A stretch of 28,457 nt of DNA from Micavibrio sp. UBA5703 (lineage in GTDB: Bacteria; Pseudomonadota; Alphaproteobacteria; Micavibrionales; Micavibrionaceae), in NCBI GenBank assembly GCA_002420015.1, contig DIHF01000030.1:1-28457 (forward strand), in the 5' to 3' direction. The notes under the pieces are model-generated. The model was not told where the DNA came from and did not search any database. It saw only the letters and a list, made by a program, of their open reading frames with translations. Both the position numbers and the translations under genes were made by a program. Positions 1 to 5,220 of the stretch are shown piece by piece. Position 1 is the stretch's first letter, and every line of letters begins with the position of its first letter.

Positions 1-69
1 AATATGCCCGAAATGGGCTTAGACCCCGACAATCTCCATTCATGAACAGAACAGAAATTGCCAGATAGA

Positions 70-100
70 CAGACACTCCCCTATACAGATGGAGTGTCTG
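70..100. repeat. Perfect 10-bp inverted repeat
   Basis: CAGACACTCC (70-79) and GGAGTGTCTG (91-100) are perfect inverted copies around an 11-base spacer. The arms contain the AGACA/TGTCT pentamer that recurs through the stretch. A is the base that follows the + strand stem, so it does not look like a terminator. A binding site for a replication or partition protein is more likely. Confidence 0.6.
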
Positions 101-124
101 AAAAAACGGTAACACATCATTAAC

Positions 125-133
125 TTATTCACA
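125..133 (+). promoter_or_regulatory. DnaA box
   Basis: TTATTCACA matches the DnaA-box consensus TTATNCACA at every fixed position. It is the first of three boxes on the same strand. Confidence 0.5.
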
Positions 134-155
134 ATCCGACACTGTACAAACTGTA

Positions 156-164
156 TTATGCACA
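156..164 (+). promoter_or_regulatory. DnaA box
   Basis: TTATGCACA matches TTATNCACA. It starts 31 bp after the first box, about three helical turns. Confidence 0.5.
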
Positions 165-200
165 GCTATTTGGCATGATTCACCGAGTCGCGGGCTTTCG

Positions 201-209
201 TTATCCACA
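201..209 (+). promoter_or_regulatory. DnaA box
   Basis: TTATCCACA is the strongest form of the DnaA-box consensus. It starts 45 bp after the second box on the same strand. Confidence 0.55.
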
Positions 210-386
210 GAATCGGGTTTGTGACCAGCAAGTTAAGCGAGCTGCAGATTTTGCAAGAGAAAAAACCGAGAGAATCGGTAAGGGCTGCGAATCGGTTTCA
301 GACGATTTAAAAGTGTCTGAGTGTCTGGATAATTATACAGGGTCGAACACTTGCTCAACAAAACAGTTTTCATACAATTCTAGATC

Positions 387-399
387 TGTCTATTAGACA
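387..399. repeat. Short palindrome TGTCTA-T-TAGACA
   Basis: This 13-bp palindrome is built from the TGTCT/AGACA pentamer that also forms the 70-100 inverted repeat. It lies about 70 bp before the first gene, so it may be a second binding site for the same protein. Confidence 0.4.
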
Positions 400-431
400 A
401 TCCTTGAAAAAAATCCTGTCCCCTGCAATAC

Positions 432-467
432 TGTATCTCTAATTGTTCGATTATACAGAGAGATACA
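432..467 (+). promoter_or_regulatory. Inverted-repeat operator abutting the start codon of the KfrA-like gene
   Basis: TGTATCTCT (432-440) and AGAGATACA (459-467) are perfect 9-bp inverted repeats with an 18-base spacer. The right arm ends one base before the ATG at 468. TGCA is present just outside each arm (424-427 and 469-472). A repeat covering the ribosome-binding region of a helix-turn-helix protein gene suggests autorepression, which is known for KfrA-type proteins. The role here is inference. Confidence 0.5.
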
Positions 468-986
468 ATGCAGGTTTCAATCTCTACGGCAGCCAAAATG
501 GTGGGGGTCACCCGTTCCACCCTTTATGAACACATAAGGGAAAAGCCTATTTCCCTAATTGATGCCGACACGAAGCGGCCCAAAATTGACGTATCCGAAC
601 TGATACGCGTGTACGGGCCTGATAACGTCACGCCACTGGAAAAGCTCAATGGTAACGCCAAACCTGCCAATGAAAGCGCACCGCCGGCTTTGGTGACTGA
701 AAATGCCGTCTTGAAAGAAAAACTCCAGATGCTCGAGGCAGAGCGCGATCGGGAACGGCGCCAGCTGACGGAACAAATCGACAATCTGCAGGAATCGCTC
801 AAAAAAGAGCAGGAGGCTGTTTCCAAGGTTACCTCCATGCTTTCCGATCAGCGCAGTGAAGCTGAGAAACGGGCCGGCCAGGACACGACACAGGCCAAAA
901 AACTGGCAGATCTGGAACAGCAGGTGAAAGACCTGGCCGAACAGCAAAAGCCCAAGAAAAAGGGCTGGTGGTTTTTCGGGGGATAG
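468..986 (+). CDS. KfrA-like plasmid DNA-binding protein, HTH plus coiled coil
   Basis: This 172-residue protein has an N-terminal helix-turn-helix (about residues 4-25, AAKMVGVTRSTLYEHIRE). A flexible linker follows, then a long Glu/Lys/Gln-rich coiled coil (about 78-160), then a basic and aromatic tail, KKKGWWFFGG. That layout matches small plasmid proteins annotated as replication-associated or KfrA-like DNA-binding proteins, thought to help plasmid stability or replication control. The gene directly follows the DnaA-box stretch and has an inverted repeat touching its start codon, which suggests self-repression. I cannot separate a KfrA-type stability factor from a Rep accessory protein. 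The plasmid assignment rests on architecture and context. Confidence 0.6.
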   Translation: MQVSISTAAKMVGVTRSTLYEHIREKPISLIDADTKRPKIDVSELIRVYGPDNVTPLEKLNGNAKPANESAPPALVTENAVLKEKLQMLEAERDRERRQLTEQIDNLQESLKKEQEAVSKVTSMLSDQRSEAEKRAGQDTTQAKKLADLEQQVKDLAEQQKPKKKGWWFFGG

Positions 987-1102
987 CGAGCGGAATAGAT
1001 GAGCATTTTAAAACCTGTATAAAACAAGCCATCAGCACCCTGCTGGATAACGGCAATTGCGATCCGGCAATCGTTCGTGATTTTTATTCGTTGGAAAACT
1101 GA
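968..1102 (+). pseudogene. Possible 5' part of a frameshifted gene continuing in 1077-1466
   Basis: This short frame opens at GTG 968, inside the end of the KfrA-like gene. It encodes plausible protein ending NCDPAIVRDFYSLEN and stops at 1100-1102. The downstream frame then continues with TEKQLDALCGKAQG. Removing one A from the AAAA run near 1095-1098 joins the two as SLETEKQLDALC with no odd residues between. I infer one gene split by a single-base insertion, either a real lesion or a sequencing error. There is no good ATG, so the true start is uncertain. Confidence 0.3.
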
Positions 1103-1466
1103 AAAACAGCTCGATGCGCTCTGCGGCAAAGCCCAAGGGAATGATGGAAGATTTACCCGCTATCTAAAACAGCAGGCGGAAAGCAGTCTATGGAACAGCA
1201 AGGATGATGAAGAACATGACGGCAGCTATTATCAAATCGGCACTGCCAGTTGTTTCTTCCCGGTCGCGGCCAGGGAACTGGTCAAGGATGGAATAGAGGC
1301 CTCCCATATCGCGCTCTTTTGCGTACAAGGCGCAATGGAAGCGCTACAATGTGACGGCACATCTTTAGAAGATGCAGAAAACAGGCTTATGCAGATTGTT
1401 TTAAAAAATCGGCTCACAGAAGAGCTGCAGGACATGAAAAGTCAGACAACAAAGCGGTTGGCTTAG
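1077..1466 (+). CDS. Hypothetical protein, probably the 3' part of a frameshifted gene
   Basis: This 129-residue frame opens at a GTG with no recognisable ribosome-binding site and has no in-frame ATG near its start. I recognise no family. It is mixed-charge and mostly helical in appearance, with five scattered cysteines and no signal peptide or membrane segment. Its first residues (IFIRWK) look like out-of-frame sequence, while the reading frame from about KQLDALCGK onward looks coding. With the overlapping frame at 968-1102 it probably made one protein of about 165 residues. Its last 4 bases overlap the end of the convergent lytic transglycosylase gene. Confidence 0.45.
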   Translation: MIFIRWKTEKQLDALCGKAQGNDGRFTRYLKQQAESSLWNSKDDEEHDGSYYQIGTASCFFPVAARELVKDGIEASHIALFCVQGAMEALQCDGTSLEDAENRLMQIVLKNRLTEELQDMKSQTTKRLA

Positions 1467-2023
1467 TAGTCCAAAAGAGCCGTTATTTTGCTGACGTAAC
1501 CAATGGTTTCGGGGTAGGGAGGGATGCCGTCATATTTTTCAACAGCCCCTTCGCCGGCGTTATAGGCCGCTACCGCTAGGATCAAATCACCCTTATATTT
1601 ATCCAGCAGATATTTTAGATGCCTTGTGCCGACATTAATGTTTTGTTCGGGATCGAATAAATCTATTTCTCCGTATTGTTTCGCCGTCGCCGGCATCAGC
1701 TGCATCAAACCTTTTGCACCCTTCGGAGATACAGCATCGATCTTGTAAAGTGATTCTGTTTCGATGATGGCATGGATGATCCTGGTATCAACGCCATACT
1801 CCAAGGCGGCTGCTTGTACAAACCGATTAAAATTATCCTTAGGTTTCCTATAGGCCGCCGATTTGAAAACCATAGGTTTCTTTTGTTGTCGTCGGGCGTC
1901 TGCAAGATAGTCCCTTGCCTCGAAGGTTGTTACACTTCCATCGTTGCTGAACTCAATGACTGTTGCGTTCGCAGCGATCGGGATGTGAAGGACAACGCAT
2001 ATACAGAGAATAATATTTCTCAT
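1463..2023 (-). CDS. Exported lytic transglycosylase (SLT domain)
   Basis: This 186-residue enzyme probably cleaves peptidoglycan glycan strands in the periplasm. It starts with a signal peptide, MRNIILCICVVLHIPIAANA. The Slt fold has the catalytic glutamate in IIETESLYKID (Glu of TES), then GAKGLMQLMPATA, then the typical AVAAYNAGEGAV and a closing Tyr-rich segment (PPYPETIGYVSKI). The start at 2023 is chosen because AAGGAAG lies just upstream; a longer frame to 2083 would bury the signal peptide. Small soluble transglycosylases of this size are often VirB1/TrbN-like helpers of conjugation machinery, and the TraL-like gene diverges from it 74 bp away. A general cell-wall role is possible too. 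Confidence 0.85.
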   Translation of the reverse strand: MRNIILCICVVLHIPIAANATVIEFSNDGSVTTFEARDYLADARRQQKKPMVFKSAAYRKPKDNFNRFVQAAALEYGVDTRIIHAIIETESLYKIDAVSPKGAKGLMQLMPATAKQYGEIDLFDPEQNINVGTRHLKYLLDKYKGDLILAVAAYNAGEGAVEKYDGIPPYPETIGYVSKITALLDY

Positions 2024-2097
2024 GCTTCCTTTCGATCCGAAGATTTTCTGATTGATGTCAGAACAAAAAACAATTTGCAACAAAAAGGAGCGCTAGG

Positions 2098-2571
2098 ATG
2101 AAAAAGCTATTATCGTTTGTCGCTATAGCAATTTTATTTTCAATTACCGCTCCACCAAAAGCATACGCAGCTTCGGAGGCAGAATGTGCGATCTGGATCT
2201 GTCTGCCCGGTGGCTTCCCTACAGGCTGTTCTGCAGCTCACAGTGCATTCAAACATAGAATCAAAAAAGGACGCCCGCCATTGCCAGATCTGTCGTCCTG
2301 TACGACAGGGCCGAACGGTCAAACCTCGAATGGCCGTTATCAATTAGGCTACGAATATTTTGAGCCATGCAAAGAAGGATATGTCCTCGAGCAGAGTGGA
2401 AACGGCTTTTATATGAAGAACGGCCGCTGCGTTCTGAAACAGTGCAATAACCGGTATGGATGGAATAACAGCTGCATTACGAAGGACAGCTATGCAGCGA
2501 TCCGCCGCCCTAGCCCTACCTATGTGAAAATGTGGGTTGACGGACAATATCTCGGACAGTTCTTTTATTGA
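2098..2571 (+). CDS. Exported Cys-rich protein, TraL-like conjugal transfer protein
   Basis: This 157-residue protein has a clear signal peptide (about residues 1-24, ending AYA). A Cys-rich mature part follows: CAIWICLPGGFPTGC near the N-terminus, then a KKGRPPLPDLSSC segment, and more paired cysteines suggesting disulfides. The CxIWxCLPGGFPxGC signature is one I associate with small proteins annotated TraL in conjugative plasmids of proteobacteria. That naming is from memory and not certain. The ribosome-binding site is AAAAAGGAG just before the ATG. It diverges from the lytic transglycosylase gene and lies upstream of a candidate oriT, which fits a transfer region. The function of the family is unknown to me. 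Confidence 0.55.
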   Translation: MKKLLSFVAIAILFSITAPPKAYAASEAECAIWICLPGGFPTGCSAAHSAFKHRIKKGRPPLPDLSSCTTGPNGQTSNGRYQLGYEYFEPCKEGYVLEQSGNGFYMKNGRCVLKQCNNRYGWNNSCITKDSYAAIRRPSPTYVKMWVDGQYLGQFFY

Positions 2572-2730
2572 GAATAATGGCGCCAGCGTCCGATCATATC
2601 CGGGCATACTTTTGCAGTATTATGGCCTTTCTGCGCGTTAAACTCTCGAATTCTCCCAAAAATACGGCTATTATCCATTTGCTCTGCTAGTAAAGTGGCG
2701 GGGCCGGGCTGTGATTGGCCCGCTAGAAAC

Positions 2731-2762
2731 GTCTGACGAAACGATATTCGTCGCTTCCTGGC
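2731..2762 (+). other. Candidate origin of transfer (oriT), nic-like site
   Basis: A perfect 6-bp inverted repeat, GACGAA (2735-2740) and TTCGTC (2747-2752), is followed two bases later by TTCCTGG (2755-2761). In IncP-type (MOBP) origins an inverted repeat stands just before the nick sequence, core ATCCTG with cleavage after the G. The geometry matches, with one mismatch in the core. No relaxase gene is in the window, so this is a proposal. Confidence 0.3.
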
Positions 2763-2848
2763 TTACGGCCGGGGGGCGACGGCGTATGTCCAGAGCCTCG
2801 GCTTAAAGGTCGTCGCGGCTGTTTTTTAGCGGTCAAATCAACCTCCGG

Positions 2849-2880
2849 CCACCACGCTTGAAAGCAGGCGTGGTGGTTTT
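2849..2880 (+). terminator. Rho-independent terminator-like hairpin
   Basis: CCACCACGC (2849-2857) pairs perfectly with GCGTGGTGG (2868-2876) around a 10-base loop and is followed by TTTT. It sits 20 bp before the ATG of a small gene with a strong AGGAGG site. It may end transcription from upstream, or act as an attenuator for the small genes. Confidence 0.6.
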
Positions 2881-2896
2881 GCTTTAGGAGGATTTT

Positions 2897-3052
2897 ATGA
2901 AAGACCGCGATAAAGAAGAAATTGGCCTGGCTGAAATAGCCGGCACCGTAGAAGATAGCGATATATCTATCAATCTCGAAGAACGGAACGTACCTGCAGC
3001 AGAAGGGTTTGTTAAGCAGGAACCTCGAAAAATCCGTCGAACAATTCACTAA
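2897..3052 (+). CDS. Small hypothetical protein (51 residues)
   Basis: The ATG at 2897 is preceded at ideal distance by AGGAGG (2886-2891), the strongest ribosome-binding site in this part of the window. The product is acidic in its first half (MKDRDKEEIGLAEIAGTVED) and basic at its end (EPRKIRRTIH), with no signal peptide, membrane segment or cysteine. I do not recognise it. A second small gene begins just after its stop, so the two look like a pair. Their position after a possible oriT would fit mobilisation or regulatory accessory proteins, but that is speculation. Confidence 0.55.
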   Translation: MKDRDKEEIGLAEIAGTVEDSDISINLEERNVPAAEGFVKQEPRKIRRTIH

Positions 3053-3062
3053 TGTGAACGCC

Positions 3063-3239
3063 ATGGCCGCAAAAAATTCTAAAAACAAAAAATCTACGAT
3101 CAAAGTTAAAAAACAGTCTGCTCTAAGCAAGGATCAGGAGCGGCTCCTGCAGTATTATGCCGCCTTGTCCGCAAAAGATCGAAAAGATGCTCTCAGATTC
3201 ATGAAAATGATTGCTGGCAACATCAAAAGAAAAGAGTGA
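3063..3239 (+). CDS. Small basic hypothetical protein (58 residues)
   Basis: The product starts with a Lys/Asn/Ser-rich basic segment (MAAKNSKNKKSTIKVKKQ). A helical part follows, with LSKDQERLLQYYAALSAKDRKDALRF split over two predicted helices, and a basic end NIKRKE. The composition suggests nucleic-acid binding, but I recognise no family. The start at ATG 3063 is chosen over a TTG at 3009 or a GTG at 3054, since the 3009 version would overlap the preceding gene by 44 bp. It lies 10 bp after the stop of the 51-residue gene and is probably translated with it. Confidence 0.5.
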   Translation: MAAKNSKNKKSTIKVKKQSALSKDQERLLQYYAALSAKDRKDALRFMKMIAGNIKRKE

Positions 3240-3613
3240 CAGGAGTTTGATGGATGTTATTAACATTAGACATATTGAATATTTTAATGGTTATATAACT
3301 AATTGATAAATAATAAAAATTATCCATTATTTTTCATAAGATACATTATCACTCTAAGAAAGGTGCAGTGGGACTGACCCACCCCCTCCCGTGGCCATAA
3401 ACAGTGAATCACAATCTGATTCTTGTGTGAATCCAGAAAATTATCGGTCCGATAATTGGCGACACGACCTAGTGAGGTGAAATTTTTATTTGTTTTCAGG
3501 CGGTTGAAGAAAACGCGTTGTTAACCAGTTTTCGGACGCTATATATAGGCAAGCGAAACGGTCGCAACGCAAAATTTATAGTTTATTTAAGCAGATAGTG
3601 TAACGTAGGTTAT
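3240..3613. other. Gene-free, partly AT-rich stretch before the copper operon
   Basis: No gene is visible. The part at 3250-3350 is markedly AT-rich compared with the copper operon and may mark the boundary between plasmid-like backbone and metal-resistance region. It also holds a GTGGG/CCCAC hairpin (3368-3382) and a strong 19-bp palindrome (3439-3457). The operon promoter is probably downstream of the palindrome, but I cannot point to a convincing -35/-10 pair. No insertion-sequence ends are recognised. Confidence 0.5.
3439..3457. promoter_or_regulatory. 19-bp perfect palindrome, candidate operator of the copper operon
   Basis: AATTATCGG and CCGATAATT are perfect 9-bp arms around a central T. 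The site lies about 155 bp upstream of the first gene of the copper-efflux operon. Palindromes of this size are typical of dimeric repressor or response-regulator sites. No regulator gene is adjacent, so the binding protein is unknown. Confidence 0.45.
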
Positions 3614-4018
3614 ATGAGAAAGCTTCTGATTCAGCTGCTTACGCTCCTGATGATCATGCCCGGTCTGGCGTGTGGCCCGGTTTTGGGCATGGCCAAGGCG
3701 CAGGCAACGCAAGTTGCCATGCCGGACATGCCCGATTGCAAGGGCATGGGGATGGTTGATCAGAAGAAAGCTCCTGACGGCGACCACATCTTTTTCAAGG
3801 ATTGTTCAAAAACAGACCTGTTTAGCGCCGATCATGCTAGCCTTGAAAAGCCGGATTTGGGCAGTAAGGTTTTCTTTGTAGCATGGGTGGCGGCGGTGCC
3901 GGAATACAGCTATACGCCCACCGGAGCCAATGCCGTGCGCGGCCCGCCGCCCGATTGGCCGGGCCTTTCTGAAACACAGCCCTCCATTCTCCTGACCACG
4001 CAGCGTTTCCGCGAATAG
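3614..4018 (+). CDS. Small exported protein heading the copper-efflux operon
   Basis: This 134-residue protein has an N-terminal hydrophobic signal (MRKLLIQLLTLLMIMPGLAC). The cysteine at residue 20 could make it a lipoprotein, but the lipobox GLAC is imperfect. Shortly after comes a Met/Asp-rich stretch, MPDMPDCKGMGM, of the kind that binds copper or silver in periplasmic proteins. The rest has no recognised domain. It is 50 bp upstream of the adaptor gene on the same strand, in the place where a CusF chaperone or a CusC channel gene is often found. It resembles neither in length or motif. A metal-binding accessory role is inference. Confidence 0.6.
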   Translation: MRKLLIQLLTLLMIMPGLACGPVLGMAKAQATQVAMPDMPDCKGMGMVDQKKAPDGDHIFFKDCSKTDLFSADHASLEKPDLGSKVFFVAWVAAVPEYSYTPTGANAVRGPPPDWPGLSETQPSILLTTQRFRE

Positions 4019-4068
4019 GCTGCCTTTTTTCGCTTTTGAGTTCATCAAGCTGAAAAAGGAGCTTTGTC

Positions 4069-5220
4069 ATGCGTATGTTATTCTTTGTTTTGCTGTTTCT
4101 GGCTTTCGCGCCACCCATTCTGGCAGCGGATGAGGGGGGCCGGAAAATACTTTACTGGTACGACCCGATGGTGCCAGGCCAGAAATTCGACAAGTCCGGT
4201 AAATCTCCTTACATGGACATGGATTTGGTGCCTTTCTATGAAGATGAGACGGGCAGCGGGAATAATACCATTCAGATTGATTCCTCCTACCGGCAGGCAC
4301 TCGGCGTTAAAACCGCGCCCGCGCAAATGCGGGAATTCGGTAAATCCATCCATGCCTTTGGCAACATCGTTCCCAGCACGCGGAAGGAATACACGGTCGC
4401 CGTCCGTACGGCGGGATGGGTTGTCGATTTAAAGACAGATGCCGTGGGCGACACGGTAAAGAAAGGTGATCTGCTGTTCACTTTCTACAGTCCCGACCTG
4501 ATGACGGCGCAATCAGACTACCTGATCGGCAGCCGGACCGTTGGAAACTCTGAACAGCGGCTGCATCTTTACGGCATGGACGACAAGTCGATTGCCGAGC
4601 TGAAAGCGAAAGGCCGCTTCATGGAACAAACGCCTTTTTACGCGTCTGCCGACGGCACAGTGACGGCGCTGAACGTCCGCAAGGGAGCGTATATCGAGCA
4701 AGGCGGCGTAATCCTTTCCTTGCAGGATTTCTCGAAAGTATGGGTGCAGGCGCATGTCCCGGTCAAGGATTTGCAATTCATATCCGCAGGAACGCCCGCA
4801 GTGGTGACGGTCGATGAAACCGGCGAAAATCTTAATGCAGTCACGGATTATATTTATCCAATAACCGACATTGAAAGCCGCAAAGGCATGGTGCGGCTTG
4901 TCGTGGACAATGTGGACGGAAAACTGAAAACCGGCAGCATCGTCAACGTCATGTTCGAAACAGACAGCCAGAAACGGCTTGCGGTTCCGGCAGAGGCCAT
5001 TTTATACGGCAAGGATGGCGGTCATGTGATCGAGGATATCGGCAAGGGCGCGTTCCAGCCTGTCAAGGTCGAAACCGGCATAACGTCGCACGGCCTGACT
5101 GAAATCATATCGGGCTTGAAAGACGGGCAATCCATTGTCACCTCCGGGCAGTTTATGATCGACGCGGAAAGCAATTTGCGCGGTGGCATGAACAATATGG
5201 AGGCCGATCATGCAAAGTGA
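4069..5220 (+). CDS. cusB: CusB-type periplasmic adaptor of a heavy-metal RND efflux pump
   Basis: This 383-residue membrane-fusion protein links the inner-membrane RND pump to an outer-membrane channel. After a signal peptide (MRMLFFVLLFLAFAPPILA) comes a heavy-metal-binding segment with the usual CusB-type pattern, YWYDPMVPG followed by SPYMDMDLVPFYED, rich in Met and Asp. The barrel-sandwich and hairpin regions follow (FTFYSPDLMTAQSDYL; FYASADGTVTALNVRKGAYIEQG split around the lipoyl half). The C-terminal membrane-proximal domain ends GQFMIDAESNLRGGMN, a common ending in this family. AAAAAGGAG precedes the ATG. It overlaps the pump gene by 11 bp, which implies translational coupling. Substrate Cu(I)/Ag(I) is inferred from the partner pump. 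Confidence 0.9.
   Translation: MRMLFFVLLFLAFAPPILAADEGGRKILYWYDPMVPGQKFDKSGKSPYMDMDLVPFYEDETGSGNNTIQIDSSYRQALGVKTAPAQMREFGKSIHAFGNIVPSTRKEYTVAVRTAGWVVDLKTDAVGDTVKKGDLLFTFYSPDLMTAQSDYLIGSRTVGNSEQRLHLYGMDDKSIAELKAKGRFMEQTPFYASADGTVTALNVRKGAYIEQGGVILSLQDFSKVWVQAHVPVKDLQFISAGTPAVVTVDETGENLNAVTDYIYPITDIESRKGMVRLVVDNVDGKLKTGSIVNVMFETDSQKRLAVPAEAILYGKDGGHVIEDIGKGAFQPVKVETGITSHGLTEIISGLKDGQSIVTSGQFMIDAESNLRGGMNNMEADHAK

Larger units (their letters stand above)
1..467. other. Gene-free stretch, candidate replication origin (oriV)
   Basis: I see no convincing gene in this stretch. It holds three 9-mers matching the DnaA-box consensus TTATNCACA on the same strand (125-133, 156-164, 201-209). The pentamer TGTCT or its complement AGACA recurs at 71-75, 95-99, 314-318, 322-326, 387-391 and 395-399, partly as inverted repeats. 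TATACAG recurs at 82-88, 334-340 and 452-458. DnaA boxes plus short repeats next to a plasmid-type DNA-binding protein gene is what an oriV usually looks like. No rep gene is visible; it could lie left of the window. The origin call is inference. Confidence 0.5.
2572..2896. other. Gene-free structured stretch between the TraL-like gene and two small genes
   Basis: No gene of normal size is visible. The right half is GC-rich and dense with inverted repeats: CGGGC/GCCCG near 2705-2722, GACGAA/TTCGTC at 2735-2752, GCGACG/CGTCGC at 2776-2816 followed by TTTTTT at 2822-2827, and CCACCACGC/GCGTGGTGG at 2849-2876. This pattern would fit a transfer origin, a structured leader RNA, or both. The left part (2572-2680) shows nothing I can name. 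Confidence 0.5.

Noticed and set aside
70..100. Inverted repeat as a transcription terminator
   Set aside because: The stem is followed by A-run on the + strand and by mixed bases on the other, with no T-run in either direction.
175..396. 73-codon frame in the origin stretch
   Set aside because: No ribosome-binding site, no family resemblance, and it overlaps DnaA boxes and repeats; probably chance.
3599..3621. TGTAAC just before the first copper-operon gene
   Set aside because: No CGAAT at 16-17 bases downstream, and the spacing would run into the gene.
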